Shown: positions 49,144 through 60,751, counted from the first letter of the stretch. The stretch is DNA of 64,000 bases from Kondoa malvinella (GCA_039545315.1 BCIM01000002.1:1019369-1083368); one strand, 5' to 3'. Notes: a model not told the origin generated them from the letters alone. Numbers and translations: made by a program.

Positions 49144-50165
49144 ATGGAATTTTCTTGTCCTGAACCATCACGAAATATGGTGACTGCGCCTGAAGTGAAC
49201 AAATCGCCTGTGCGCGAGGCAGCCAGCAAAAATCCACACTCAGACACAAACACTTTAATCATCGCCAACCTCCCTCATGAACTTTTCGAACTCGCTATCT
49301 TGCATTCTCTGCGCGCTCATTTCGCTCAACATGGTCTGCTCAGAGTCTGGGCTCCCTTGGCGGGGTGCGCCGCCTTTGATACTAGCATAGCGAAGCCTTT
49401 GTCTTAGACTCGGCCTCTCAGATTTGGGCGTGTGATTGTCGTTTTCGACGAACAAAGCCAAGCACAGTCGGCTAAGGAGACGCTGGACAAGAGCGTCATC
49501 GAGGATGCCAGGTCACTTGCAGATAGGCAATCGTCTTCCTGGGACTCAAGTGACAAGCCACATATTCCGAGGTCACTGCCCTTCTTATCACAGTAATGCA
49601 GCATCTCACACTTTGCTGTAGAACGTACATCCGCGTCTACTACGGCCCGTACACACCAGAGGATCAGCTTCAGCATCCGCAGCCTGCTTCTTTGACTGTT
49701 CCTCCGCTCGACAAGAACTTTCTCATTTCACCTCCAGGCAGTCCGCCAGTCGGCTGGGAGCAGATCAAAGAAGATCCGCCCAACACCGAGACGTTAGCTG
49801 CGGATCTGATGTCTGCCCTACAAGACTTGCAACTCGGTCAAAGCACGCCGAAAGAGCACAGTCAGCCCTCTTCCGTCCGGGAAACGACACCTCAAAATTC
49901 TCGGCCTTCTACACCTACGAACGGACCGCGTCATCCTGATACCCTCATCATTCCATCATCTGACGATGCTTCTTTCCCCGCTGTACTGGTGTCTGACACT
50001 GATCCGCCAACAACCTCTACAAACGGATTGACGATTTCCAACACTCCTCGCGGTATTCGATCACCTACGCCCAGACCAGATATATCCCAAGTCAAAGCAA
50101 CAGTGGAAAGCATGCGTCCTTCCAGCATCACGCCAACTGCTAGACCACCAATATGTAATATGTAA
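49144..50165 (+). CDS. RCN1: Calcipressin (regulator of calcineurin, RCAN/Rcn1), 284 aa
   Basis: Exons 49144-49364, 49422-49511 and 49622-50165. Calcipressin binds the calcineurin catalytic subunit and adjusts its phosphatase activity. The RRM-like N-terminal domain contains NTLIIANLPHELFE, LRAHFAQHGLLRVWAPL and FGRVIVVFDEQSQAQSAKE. The exon 3 region has IRVYYGPYTP and the signature NFLISPPGSPPVGWEQIKED, whose paired serines are the known GSK3/MAPK-type phosphosites in this family. The C-terminal tail is Ser/Thr/Pro-rich. The second intron is 110 nt. A possible donor sits at the annotated stop, so a longer C-terminus cannot be excluded. Confidence 0.9.
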
Positions 50166-50688
50166 GCTTTCACCATCTTGTTCACTTCTTCTCTTTTCTT
50201 GTTCTTTGGCGTGATGTTAAACATATACAGACCTGTTCTAGAGACTTTCGCCTTTCGGGGATAACGTTGGTCAAAGTAGAGGACCATATTGCATCTTTTT
50301 CTGATCTCCTTTCCTTCTTTGTCAATCTTCTTTGCTGGAGAATAAGAAGCTGATATCACGTCGTCGGAATAGGAGTGCTTGTGCGGACCAATAACGACAT
50401 GTACGATTTACGGTATCACCAAACCGGGTTTAGCATGATTTGTAATATAGACAGTTCACGAGTATACACTGCATATGTGCTACTATCCGTTCGTCTGAGT
50501 TTACTTGACTTTCCCGCATGCATGTCGAAACTTTTTTCATCACCAGCAACGACTCTGCCCAAAGCAAGCAGCTAATATCCACCAGCTGAAACTATACCAC
50601 GGCTCAATACAAGTGCTAGGCTATACCCTTGAGCTTCCAAGCAGCCCTTGTACCGAAAACAGAAACTAGCTCTCAAGCTCTCGAAAAA
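50166..50688. other. Intergenic, no gene seen
   Basis: About 520 bp between calcipressin and GAR1, both on the plus strand. It probably contains the calcipressin 3' UTR and GAR1 promoter. snoRNA host potential was considered, but no box H/ACA or C/D structure could be recognised by eye. Confidence 0.45.
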
Positions 50689-51713
50689 ATGTCTTTCAGA
50701 GGTCGAGGAAGTGATAGGGGCTTTCGTGGGCGTGGATCTGGCGATAGAGGAGGCTTCAGAGGGCGTGGAGCACCGAGAGGTCGAGGCGGATATGGCGGTA
50801 AGATAGCTCTTCTATTTTATGTTGAAGTACTGATTGAGATGTAAAGGGTACAATGATGGACCACCAGCTGAAGTACAAGGTACGGCTACAGTCGGGCATA
50901 ATGAGCGTACACTCATGCGCTCTTTTGCTGTGTCGTGCAGAGATTGGAAAGTTTGTTCATGCAGTCGAGGGAGAAATGCTTTGCGCTTCAACGAATGCCT
51001 CAAAAGTACGCTTTGCTGCTCTGCTACCCCAGTGTTCATGCTGATTTTGCGTGCCGCTTCGTACAGGTGCCGTATTTCAACGCACCAATGTTCTTAGAAA
51101 ACAAATCTGGCATGTCAGTTCTTTCACCTCTAGCATTCCGGCAGTCGCTGAGTCTGAGCAGTGGGAAAGTCGATGAAATCCTGGGTGCCATTAACGAAAT
51201 GTACTTTACCATCAAAATGGGTGAAGGCATGGTAGCAAACTCGTTCAAAGAAGGCGATAAAGTATTCATCGGTGGGGATAAACTGCTGCCGATAGAGCGT
51301 TTCATTCCACAGCCAAAGGTTTTGGGTCCTAAGCGTATGTTCTTTGTGATTTGGTTGACCGAGAAAGGTACTGATTCGATCGAATAGCTGTGAAAAAGCG
51401 TGGAGTAGGCCGTGGTAGGGGCGACAGAGGTAGTGGACGCGGGAGAGGGATGCCAGGAAGAGGAGGCTTCTCTTCGTCAGTTTTCTTGTTCGTCTGTTCC
51501 CCGTTACAAATTTGCTGACATCGGTCGTCTTACAGGCGTGGAAGAGGGGCGCCTGGAGGCAGGGGAATGTCAAGAGGTGGATTCTCTTCGTCAGTTTTCT
51601 TGTTGCTTTGTTTCCCGTCAAAAATTTGGCTTATTTCTGTCATCTATAGGCGAGGCGGTGCACGGGGAGCTCCAAGAGGTCGAGGAGCTCCAAGAGGTCG
51701 AGGCCGTGGGTAG
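50689..51713 (+). CDS. GAR1: H/ACA snoRNP protein Gar1, 210 aa
   Basis: Exons 50689-50797, 50847-50879, 50941-51005, 51067-51113, 51162-51334, 51388-51475, 51536-51589 and 51650-51713. Gar1 is a core protein of the pseudouridylation H/ACA particle. The N-terminal RGG domain is [20 protein letters not shown]; the central fold has [34 protein letters not shown] and [13 protein letters not shown]; the C-terminal GAR domain ends GAPRGRGRG. The last introns and exons arose by duplication: introns 6 and 7 are both 60 nt and begin with the same 15 bases. Confidence 0.94.
51422..51649 (+). repeat. Tandem exon-intron duplication in the GAR1 tail (two units of 114 bp)
   Basis: Units 51422-51535 and 51536-51649 each end in a 60-nt intron starting gtcagttttcttgtt, after an exon ending in ttctcttc. 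The downstream halves of the introns differ at a minority of positions, so the duplication is old enough to have drifted. Each copy adds an RGG-rich segment in frame. Confidence 0.7.
51667..51702 (+). repeat. Two exact 18-bp direct repeats in GAR1 exon 8
   Basis: gagctccaagaggtcgag occurs twice back to back at 51667-51684 and 51685-51702, each encoding the hexapeptide GAPRGR in frame. This is typical slippage in GAR domains. Confidence 0.85.
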
Positions 51714-51916
51714 ATTGTTGCGCCGTGCGATGTATATGTTATATTTTCTCTCCTTGGCTCGCGACTAGACGCCCATCAAGCTGTCTCTCGTCCTACGCTA
51801 TTGTTACAGCTGATATTACACGTACATGCTCTGTTGTACAATTCATCCTGCTCATTATGCCGAACCAATCTCTTTCCTCTTTTTTGGTCCCTCTCCTTTC
51901 TTGGCTGAGCATGGTA

Positions 51917-53474
51917 TCAGCAGGGACGTACACTGCAGATGAGGAACTTACCACTATCTACCGCCCCACTGAACTGTGCCATGACATTCTGCAGCGCTTC
52001 CACTTCATGTTCTGGACTGAGCATATGATCTGCCATATGAAACCCGATAACGCCAGCTTTGAAATAGGCGACATTGTCTCTATACTGAAGCAAGAACCGC
52101 CGTGCTTCCTCTCTGCTTCCAATCAGCTTAGTCAGGATCTGAAGGAGGGTGACGAACAAATCTGATCTCGCCGTCTTGAGGTTGCCAATACTGACTTCCG
52201 CCAATTCCAAGTCCCTTCCCAGCTGTTTGCCCTTGTAGCTACTCTTATCCATCAACTGCCTCCAAAGCGGTGTATCCTCCTTTTCAATCAATAGAGTCCT
52301 TTGTTCCCTCGCGAAATCCTCTAGCACAGTCCCGCCCAATAAACTAGCTCGATCAGCTTTCGGTATAGTTCCTTCTATTTGAGTCAAAAGTGTTTCAAGG
52401 TTCCCGCTGAGTCGTTCGAAAAGAATGTCGAGTTGACGGGAGATGTCTCCGGATGTGTAAGGTCCTGTTTTGGCGTAGATGTGCTTGATGGTTGTTTCTA
52501 TCCGTTTGAACTCTTGTACTGTCCAGGAGAAGGAGTTGATGCCAATTGAGCTGTTCTAATTAGCTTGTCGCTTAGATGTATGGAAAAGAATGGCTTACTT
52601 GATGGTGACTAGACGATCTTTGACATCTCGAGTCAGGTCGCCTAGCTCTTTGAGAGATCCGCTAAGTTCGTATCGGCCAGGTAATTGACTAGAGGCGCTG
52701 ACTGCTACAGCTAATTCCCAGAGCTCTGTATGATGCAAGCCTAGATGAGACGGATCTCCCATAGCACTGATAGATTGAAAGATGTCATGTGCTTGAGTAG
52801 CTTGTTCGGTTACTGTGCTGTTACGAGGGAGGGGCATCAGGGCTAATCTGAAGCTGGTATCATGTCGCTAACCGTGCCAAAGCAGCTACTGTCGGCTTCT
52901 TCCTCTTTTGCTGGTTGCCGCATCCTATCCCAATCAAGTCGCAATAAACAACGGTCGGATAGTTTGATATCGTGCGAGGCAGAGCGTATAAAGGCGACAG
53001 CATGTTTGCAAAGGGCGAGCTGACAGTATAGTAGAGGAAGGCAAGTAGAACAGCAAAGCATCCGACTAGCGTAATAATGCTCGCTGCAGACGACAGAACG
53101 AGCTGAAGAGGGTAGAGCAGAAGATCCATGAGCGACTTGAGCACAATCACAATAGCAGGCGGATCTCGTTTGACTGATGGCGACGGCTTATTCCTGCGGC
53201 GCGGCGCTGATGGGCTACCTTGTCTTTGTAAAGGGAGCTCTTGAACAGCATCAGCCGCGCTTTTCTTCCTTGTTCGCTTTGCAGCTGAGCCCTTTGACGT
53301 GCCTGGTGTGCTATTCTTGCGTTGCTGTATGCCTGGACTGGCAGGACGTGTCGCTTTCTTCGGTGCTTTGACCAGTTTGCTCTCTATTTCGAAATTCTCG
53401 CTTTGAGGAGACTCTGAGCCTTCGCTCGTGGCTGGGTATGAGCCTGTCATTTGGGTATCTGTGTACTCTTCCAA
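51917..53474 (-). CDS. Orphan protein with two hydrophobic segments and long helical C-terminal half, 494 aa
   Basis: Exons as complement of 52873-53474, 52599-52847 and 51917-52550. I do not recognise a family. The first about 120 residues are polar with basic clusters (AAKRTRKKSAA, SAPRRRNKPSP). Hydrophobic stretches then follow, VIVLKSLMDLLLYPLQLVLS and SIITLVGCFAVLLAFLYYTV, likely membrane anchors. The remaining about 290 residues are rich in charged heptad-like helices (SRQLDILFERLSGNLETLLT, LELAEVSIGNLKTARSDLFV). The layout suggests a nuclear-envelope or ER protein with a coiled-coil face, but this is inference. The join at 52873/52847 implies a 25-nt intron, unusually short but correct in phase. 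Confidence 0.6.
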
Positions 53475-54021
53475 GCTGTCTTGCGTCTTTGGCTGTTGCT
53501 ATTCAAAAGTGTGACGTAGCGATCTGCGAGCGGACATTTGGTGCAGAGACTGGCTGCGTCGAGCTTCTAAACGTGCTGTATCCCCTGTGCTCCTGTATAT
53601 CATGCATCTAGAACTGGTTCCCTCTGTTTGTTTGGCCAACCAGAAAGTGCAGCCTGACAAAGGTAACTTAATGGCATGAAGAACTTCCCCTAAGGCTCTA
53701 ATTCAACACCCGCTCCTGTGAAATACCTGTGATACACACCAGTCTTGCCCTTCTTGGACCATCTTACCAGTGCGCTCGAGCCCTTCTGCTTTGGATTGGG
53801 TAAAATGCCTCAAATTTGTCAAATGCCTCTGTCAAATGCCTCACCAGAGCAATGCGGCCTTTCGCTCTCGCTCTTGGACACGATATCTGCCGTACTCTTT
53901 ATCGTTCCAAGCAAGCGCATCTCCATCAGCACATCGTTTCTCGTACGTAGTCTGCTCTAGACAACTTTCGCTGCTTATCCACATCAGACTCTCTTACAAG
54001 CAGTAGTCACTAGCCTGCAAG
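53475..54021. promoter_or_regulatory. Divergent promoter region upstream of the CTR copper transporter
   Basis: About 550 bp. It contains three copies of aaatgcctc (53803-53811, 53821-53829 and 53834-53842), a cluster that stands out from its surroundings. Otherwise nothing recognisable was seen. Confidence 0.5.
53803..53842 (+). repeat. Three direct repeats of aaatgcctc in the CTR promoter
   Basis: Starts at 53803, 53821 and 53834 (spacings of 18 and 13 nt), about 180-220 bp before the copper transporter ATG. They could be sites for a metal-responsive regulator such as a Cuf1/Mac1-type factor, but the motif does not match the TTTGCTC consensus of Mac1. Function is inferred from position only. 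Confidence 0.5.
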
Positions 54022-54912
54022 ATGGATCACAGCGGCATGGATCACAGCGGCATGGACACCGGAATGGATATGGGCAACTCAACTATGGCTGGAATGGACT
54101 CTGGAATGGATATGGGCGGCGGTTGCAAGGTTCGTTTGTGTCTCCTGCTTCTGTATTCACACTGACCTACTTTGCTAGATCTCTATGCTATGGAACTGGT
54201 ACACCGTCGACTCTTGCTTCCTCTCCTCTACCTGGCGTATTAGAAGCGCAGGTATGCCATATCAACTTACTGGCGAAAAGCGCTCATCTAGTCTGTAGGT
54301 ACATTTGCCGTCACTGTTCTTGGAGTCTTTGCCATCACGTGCCTCGTCGAAGGCGTCCGACGCGCTTTGCGGGAATACGACCGACGCCTCGTTGCTGCCC
54401 ATCTCCCTGCGTCTACTTCTGCAGCCGCTTCCGATGATGATATTGCGACTCTCAAAGGCAACCCAAACATGGCCGGAATCTAGTACGTACTGCCATTGTT
54501 CTGCGCAGACAAAGCTCATCGTTGCTAGTCGTCCACCTATCATGGTCTCGTGGAAGCATCAGCTCGTTCGTGGTGTATTGTATGGTATTCAATTCACTAC
54601 TGCTTTTCTGTGAGTGCTGTGTTATATTCACCTTGGGATTGTCTGACGGGAAGTAGGATCATGCTTATCGGGATGGTAAGCTGCTTCTTCTCATTTCTTT
54701 GGCAAAGGCTGACCCAGGGCCATCAACTAAGTACTATAATGGCTACAGTAAGTCTACACTGCACTTTCTGTTCAAGAGCTCATGTGCAAGCAGTCCTCTT
54801 CGCGATTTTCCTGGGAGGTTCATTCGGCTACATTGCATTCGCCCGCGACACGCTCTTTGTCGAAGCGCAAAGTACCGGTAGTCTCAAGCAGGGCAGCGCG
54901 TGTGCTTGCTAG
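54022..54912 (+). CDS. High-affinity copper transporter, CTR family, 199 aa
   Basis: Exons 54022-54129, 54179-54251, 54299-54482, 54529-54609, 54657-54675, 54732-54747 (16 nt) and 54794-54912. It takes up Cu(I) as a trimer at the plasma or vacuolar membrane. The N-terminus is a Met-rich copper-binding stretch of repeated MDHSGM/GMDMG units. Three transmembrane helices follow: TFAVTVLGVFAITCLV, FTTAFLIMLIGM with the MxxxM pore motif, and a third with GGSFG (GxxxG packing). The C-terminus ends CAC, a metal-binding Cys motif. Length and order match fungal Ctr proteins well. Copper-responsive regulation is expected from the family but not shown here. Confidence 0.92.
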
Positions 54913-55283
54913 ATCACTCTGCGTTGTATCTACATGGTCGTGGTCAGGTTCAAGTCGTCGTCACTGCATTACGTTATGTCGCTCGCCGTCTGTCCTCTAG
55001 CAGGCTATGCATACACCCTTTCGTGTGCGAAATCCAGTGTTGCCTGCAGGCTTTACAGCTTACGTAACACGCATACTTTGTTTTGATTTTCCAAATTGCC
55101 CGCTTGACTTGAGCCGCCTTTGGTTGAGCAAACACCGCCAACAACCTGCTTGGACATCGCTTGGATGCTTGAATCAGTACCTCTACATCGCTCGTGAGCC
55201 TCAACGCTGCATGTATAGGACTTTGCCTAATGTTTTGTTATAGACCCTCTCGGCCTTACAATTTCAAGGCCAGCAGCAAAATC
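54913..55283. other. Intergenic, no gene seen
   Basis: About 370 bp between two plus-strand genes. No coding or RNA feature was recognised. Confidence 0.45.
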
Positions 55284-56197
55284 ATGACAGAACAAGAATT
55301 GTGGTCGCCTAGCAAGAAAGGTCAGCAGCCTCATCGAGACAAACGAGCGAGAGTTGACGATGCTATAGCTGGGCCACTTGGTGTACTCTACACTCGACCA
55401 GACGATGGTTCTTCTCCAGTCTCACGCAGGCAATCACCCTCTACACTTGCTATGAGCGAGGATATGACACAATCTCCAGAGGAAGACTATGAAATATCGC
55501 ACAGTCCTCGAAGATTGCTCGACGCCTTTAAAGCGGCCAGCCCAATACGCTCGCCAGCTGCCCGTCGTCCATCTCTTACGAAACAGCACTCTGGCCAGTC
55601 TAGCGTCATCAACAATGGCGAAAATCCACTTCTAGCCCCAAGTCCTACTATCTCTCCTGCCTCGGGCTCCCTATTCGATTCGCTGTTGCGCAGCCCGACT
55701 AAGCTACCGAGGAAGAGAAGGTCTTCCTCCGTTTCGAATGTCAATAGCGCCGTGCCATCTCGTCCAGCTACACCTTCTCGTCTACGCGTTAATACACAAT
55801 TAGCCGCAGCAGAAGACGAACGGCCCGGTGAGCACGAGCCGTTAAGCTCAAGTGACTGGCCTGATTGATCTTAATAGTCTTTACCATCTTTCGCGATGCA
55901 CCTGCTGTTACAGCAAGCAGCCCAGCGTCCATTGCGGCATCAGAAGCAGACAGCGACATGTACGCAGACGAGAACGCCAACCCGGGAGATAAAGAGAACA
56001 CCTTTTCCCCTCCTCTGTCTACTATTTCACTAGAGAATCGCCGACCATCACCACTTGGTTTGCCTGAATCCATCACCCCGCCTCCCACCACGATGGGCTT
56101 CGATCTCACTTCTATGACTGGTCCCGTGGAAGCTAAGCGCGAAGGTGTTGCTGAGGAGTCAACCGAACGAGCCAGCAAGAGGTTGAGAGGTTGTTAG
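55284..56197 (+). CDS. Ser/Pro-rich protein with KEN box, unknown function, 287 aa
   Basis: Exons 55284-55827 and 55878-56197, 50-nt intron. I do not recognise a homologue. The protein is predicted to be mostly disordered and carries many SP/TP sites (candidates for CDK or MAPK phosphorylation), basic patches such as KLPRKRRSS and KKGQQPHRDKRAR that may act as nuclear signals, a KEN box at about residues 220-222 (GDKENTF) and an RxxL (RRLL). A KEN box plus clustered SP sites is typical of APC/C substrates controlled in the cell cycle. The C-terminus is RASKRLRGC. The role is inference. Confidence 0.6.
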
Positions 56198-56584
56198 GTA
56201 CATTCAGTCAATCGTTTCGTGTCGCTCTTTCAGTCGCATGTGTACACTATATGTGAATAGCGTGTGTATATAGCTTTCATGTACATAGTCGTGTATAGAT
56301 TCATTCCGTTACCGTGTCATTTGACCTGAGATCATCGCCCATTCGCTCTTGACCTGCACCACTTTAATTCATCGCTCTCCCCGACAAGAGGCCGGCCCTC
56401 CTTGTGCAAGAAGAGTGCGCTCACGTTCACGAAGTAACCCTAATAGAACACGAAAGAACGAGTGGAAGCATCCTTCTGGCAACACTGTGAACTAAACGTC
56501 GCGCTTGGATCTCTCGTGCGGTCTTGCACGAATTTTCATTCCTCTGTCGCTTTCTCTCTCGTATAATATTCAGCACTTAGTATA
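56198..56584. other. Intergenic, no gene seen
   Basis: About 390 bp between two plus-strand genes: the 3' UTR of the KEN-box gene (AT-rich, with repeated tgtgta/tatata) and the promoter of the PUF gene. Confidence 0.45.
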
Positions 56585-59500
56585 ATGAACAACTTCTCTG
56601 GGCCACCACCTGGGTGAGCGGCTGCCATCTGCGTGTGAAATGGGAAAGACCCTGACGTCCTTATTCTCGCACATAGTTTGGCTGGCGAAGGACAGCATAG
56701 ACAAGCGCACTCTCCAGCTGCACGCTCGCCTGCTGCGATGCCGCAACAAAGTGCCTACTTCCCTCCGTTTGAAGATCAGCAACAGAACTCGTCTGGGTCT
56801 CCATCTTCGGAAACGCGAAACCGTCCTCGAGCTGGAACGATGCCTTCGCGTACAATGCTATCATCCGCAGCAGCATCAATGAACAATGCTTTCGGTCAAC
56901 AAGCTCAACCTCAACCTCATTCCGCTACTTCGACACGACCAGACATGCTTCGTCGACATTTGTCTTCTCTAGTTCCGCATTCGACACTCTTGCCTTCCTC
57001 AGGATCGACTACTCCATCTCGAGTCTCACCTTCTGCTTCAGCTCAAGGTTCACCTTCACTCACACCAGTTGGCGAACTAGCACCCGCAGCTTCCATCTCG
57101 AATGAATCTCGCATGCGCCTTCGTAGCGGCTCACTTACACTAGCCATGCCGCAGCATTCAGTCGAGAACGCTTTCGTTCCTGGGATCTTTGCGTCAGCCT
57201 GGACTCCATCGCTAGAAGATCTGAAAAGCGTCCGCTCGAGCGAAAGTGTGGCAAGCGGCGACGAAGGTCAAGGTGTGCTGGACTACCTTGGCTTAGATGG
57301 TCCTTCTTCGCCTTCCCACAATCATATGACGCCTAGTCTCATGGGAAGTCTAAGGAGACAGCCAAGTCTGGATGCGCAATTGTATTCGATGCAGGGTGTT
57401 CAGTCGAGTCCGGGCAACAGGTTGAGGGCAAATACGGTCGCTTCACCTACACCGAAACCTTCTACCGATCTGATCCCTGCAACCATACGAAGAAGACAAT
57501 CATCAGCTCTGCTTAGCTCTTTGTCGTCCTTGCCGGAATCGTCAAGCGGTTCTGTCATGACCCAAGATTTCGCTGGCATGCATCTTCGTGATCAGTCGAA
57601 CGATACGGATGTCGCTGACGATGACGCTCAACTCTATTACTCCACTGCAACAGAAGCTATGCCAGCCGAGCAAGACGATTATGTTCCGCCTATCATGGAA
57701 GAGACGAACCTTCATACTTTCCAGAACCGACCTCGTGCTTCCACTGTTGGTCTCCTCGACACAACTTCATTGTCGCCCAATATGCGTCGTCGAGCAGGAA
57801 CAGCAACAGGCATCTTTCCTGGTTCTCGTATGCCCGTACACGATATTTCCGACCAATACGAAGAACCAGAAGACCATAAATCGGTCCACACCGGTTCGGG
57901 CGAATCAGCGGGCGTGCCAATGTATAATGTAATGAGTACACCAGGGATGGGTCAAACGAGGCATCAAATGGCGCCTAGTAGATCTCTATGGATCGGTAAT
58001 TTGAGCGTGCATGCAACAGCACAAGATCTATTAGCTGCTTTCGGATCCTATGGCGTAGTCGACAGCGTTCGAATCTTGCCAGAGAAGAATTGCGCTTTTG
58101 TCAATTTCAATATGATCGAATCTGCCATGGCAGCAAAGGAAGACATTCAAATCCGACATGGTGGTCAGATCTTTGGTTCAGCTGTCCGACTTGGGTTTGG
58201 CAAGACTGAATCGGTTCCAGCGACGCCTATGACAGTCAACGGATCTGCGACGCCTGCTTCGGTTACTGCGGCTGCTTTGGGCGACTTTGTCGATATGAGT
58301 CCAACTAGAGCGCTTTGGGTTGGCAGTGTACCACCTGCTGCTACATCGAACGATTTGGTTCAGTTGTTTTCGCCTTATGGAACTATTGAGAGTGCGAGAA
58401 TATTGGCTCATAAAGGATGTGGTGCGTATCAAGCTCCTACTTCAGCGTTATGCTAATGAGAGTGGGTTTGTCATGCACAGGATTCGTAAATATGGACAGA
58501 CTGGAAGATGCAGTCCGAGCAAAGAAGCAGCTGAATGGCAAAGAGATTTTTGGCTTCGAAGCTGGATCTGTCAAAAGTATGTCTACCTGGACAGCTGTTC
58601 TCTCAATGCTCATTGTCTTTCAGTCGGTTTTGCCAAAGTTCCGGCTCGACCAGAAGATGGCATTGCCGCCTCACCTGGCTCGCATGCTTATATGGCTGGC
58701 GATCAGCCTGATTTCCGAAATTACAATGGACCGCCAATGCCTTCAGCCGGTCAAGCACTGCAAGCAGCGGTCACCTCGCCTGAACTGCATCAGAATGGCT
58801 GGCAACCGCACAGAGAAGCTTCACCTGCTGCTCCATCTGAGCTGCAGCAAATGCTTCGAGACCTGTGTGGTACCAATGATCCTGATCTCGAGTCGGATAT
58901 TCGGGTCATCAATGGTAGGGTCTTATCGTATATTGCGAACTGTACTGACTCACTATGACAGCTATGGCTATCCCCTCTATGCCATACTTCACCTCTATCC
59001 CACTCGCAGCAACCGAAGATCAAATGCGTGGTCGCAAGCCGATTGATTCAGCATCATTACGAGAAGTCCGCAAGCGGCTAGAAAGCAACCTCATGCAAGC
59101 TGGCGAATACGATGCAGTCGCCAACGATCTTCTGCAAGATGTAGTCTGGCTCTCCAGCGATTACATTGGCAATAGTTCGTCAACCCTTAACCTCCCTATC
59201 CGAGACTAACATAGGATCGCAGCAATCATACAGAAGCTGTTTGAGCAGTGCTCGCCGGCCGTTAAGATGGTCATGCTTGAGCGCATAGCACCTTACCTCG
59301 CTTCCATCGGCTGCCATAAGAACGGTACCTGGGCTGCCCAAAAGTGGGTCGTCATTGTCTTGTGCATCAATCTGCTCATAAACCTTTTCTCGACCCATAG
59401 AATACTGTGAGCAACTGTGATCATGTCGTAATGTAATGTGTCCAAGCTGACATGCAACAGTGACACTGCAGCGTCAGCAGACGAAGTAGCTGTTATTTGT

Positions 59501-60751
59501 CGACACATGATCCCGTACATTCCACCACTGCTTCTGTACGTAACGCACCACACCGATATGTGCAGCTCTGAACTACTGGTTCTCGTGTACAGAGACCAAT
59601 TCGGCAATTACTGCGTCCAGTGGTGAGCTGGAAGCCAGCAAACAATCGAGTAACAGACTTACCATCCCTGTAGTATGCTTCGATACGGTGCTCCCGCAAC
59701 AGATGGTATCTTTGATGCTATCGTGCACCGTTGCTGGTCAGTCTAAATCTGCTGGAGCGAATGCTTCAACTGACGATGTTGCCAGGGAGATCGCACAGGG
59801 TCGATTCGGCGCTCGGAGTATTCGGACGTGTCTGGAGTCTCCTTTGTACGCTCTCTGTCGCCCTTTTTATATCGCCGCTAAACGTCGTCTTCCAGCGCAA
59901 CACGTCTACACCAAAAGCGTGTCGCGATGGCGATCATCAGTCACTGCGTTCCCTTAGCGCTCAATCCCAACGGCACTCTCTTGCTTACCTGGCTGCTTGA
60001 TACCTCCAATCTGCGCGGCCGGTATAAGCTACTTGCTCCTCGGCTATCGCCTCACTTAGGCCATCTTTGCACGCACAAGCTTGCTTCAGCGACCGTCTTA
60101 CGAGTTGTCAACCAGAAAGCAGATCCTAATGCTGTTCAAGTGATTGTTCATGGTCTGTTTGAAGCCGGTGCACAGACTTTGGAAGAGGTGTTGTGCGATC
60201 AAGTCCGTACGTTGACCCTGAGCTCCGAGAAAGGCTAGTAGCTGATCCTCTTCACAGACGGGCTAGCCTTCCTGCAGCGCTTCCTCTGCTCGCCCTTTCT
60301 CGAATCTGCCCAAAAGAGCTCCTTGATCAACAAAGTTGAAACTGCTATCGGCACTCTCAACCTGCAAGCCATACCCATCTATCAGAGGTTTATCGAGCAA
60401 GTGCATTCTGGGACTCCTGGCGATTTGGGCAATGGCGCTTCATCAAGAACGTCTAGCTTTAATCCAGCCAAAAATACTCCACCGATGCAACAGTACGGCC
60501 AGTTCAGCAGTCCGCATCAAGCATCTCCCATGAACAGACAACCGAAGGCGTTCGCGTCACCTCAGCAATTCTTCTCGCCACCACAGCATAGCTCGCCCTA
60601 CTTCAGCCCACATACAAAGACTTCGCCAGTTCAGCAGTACGGCCAGCCATTCAATCAATACCCTCAATACCAACAGCCTTATGGGTTCAACAGCGGTTTC
60701 CAACAACAATACCAACCATACCCAATGCAAGCGTCACCGTCTCAGCACTAG
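56585..60751 (+). CDS. RNA-binding protein with two RRMs and PUF repeats (Jsn1/Puf1-like), 1177 aa
   Basis: Thirteen exons: 56585-56613, 56677-58421, 58481-58576, 58624-58914, 58962-59174, 59223-59343, 59401-59406 (6 nt), 59461-59535, 59593-59622, 59674-59736, 59786-59845, 59896-60206 and 60258-60751. A long Ser/Gln-rich N-terminus precedes RRM1 (RSLWIGNLSVHATAQDLLAA, with RNP1 CAFVNFNMIE) and RRM2 (RALWVGSVPPAATSNDLVQL). PUF repeats follow: NTIIQKLFEQCS, GTWAAQKILDTA, DQFGNYCVQCMLRYG, RFGARSIRTCLES, LNPNGTLLLTWLLD and HKLASATVLRVV. The tail is Pro/Gln-rich. The yeast relatives Jsn1/Puf2 bind 3' UTRs of membrane-protein and mitochondrial mRNAs. The 6-nt exon is required for the standard AAQKILDTA core. 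Confidence 0.92.
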
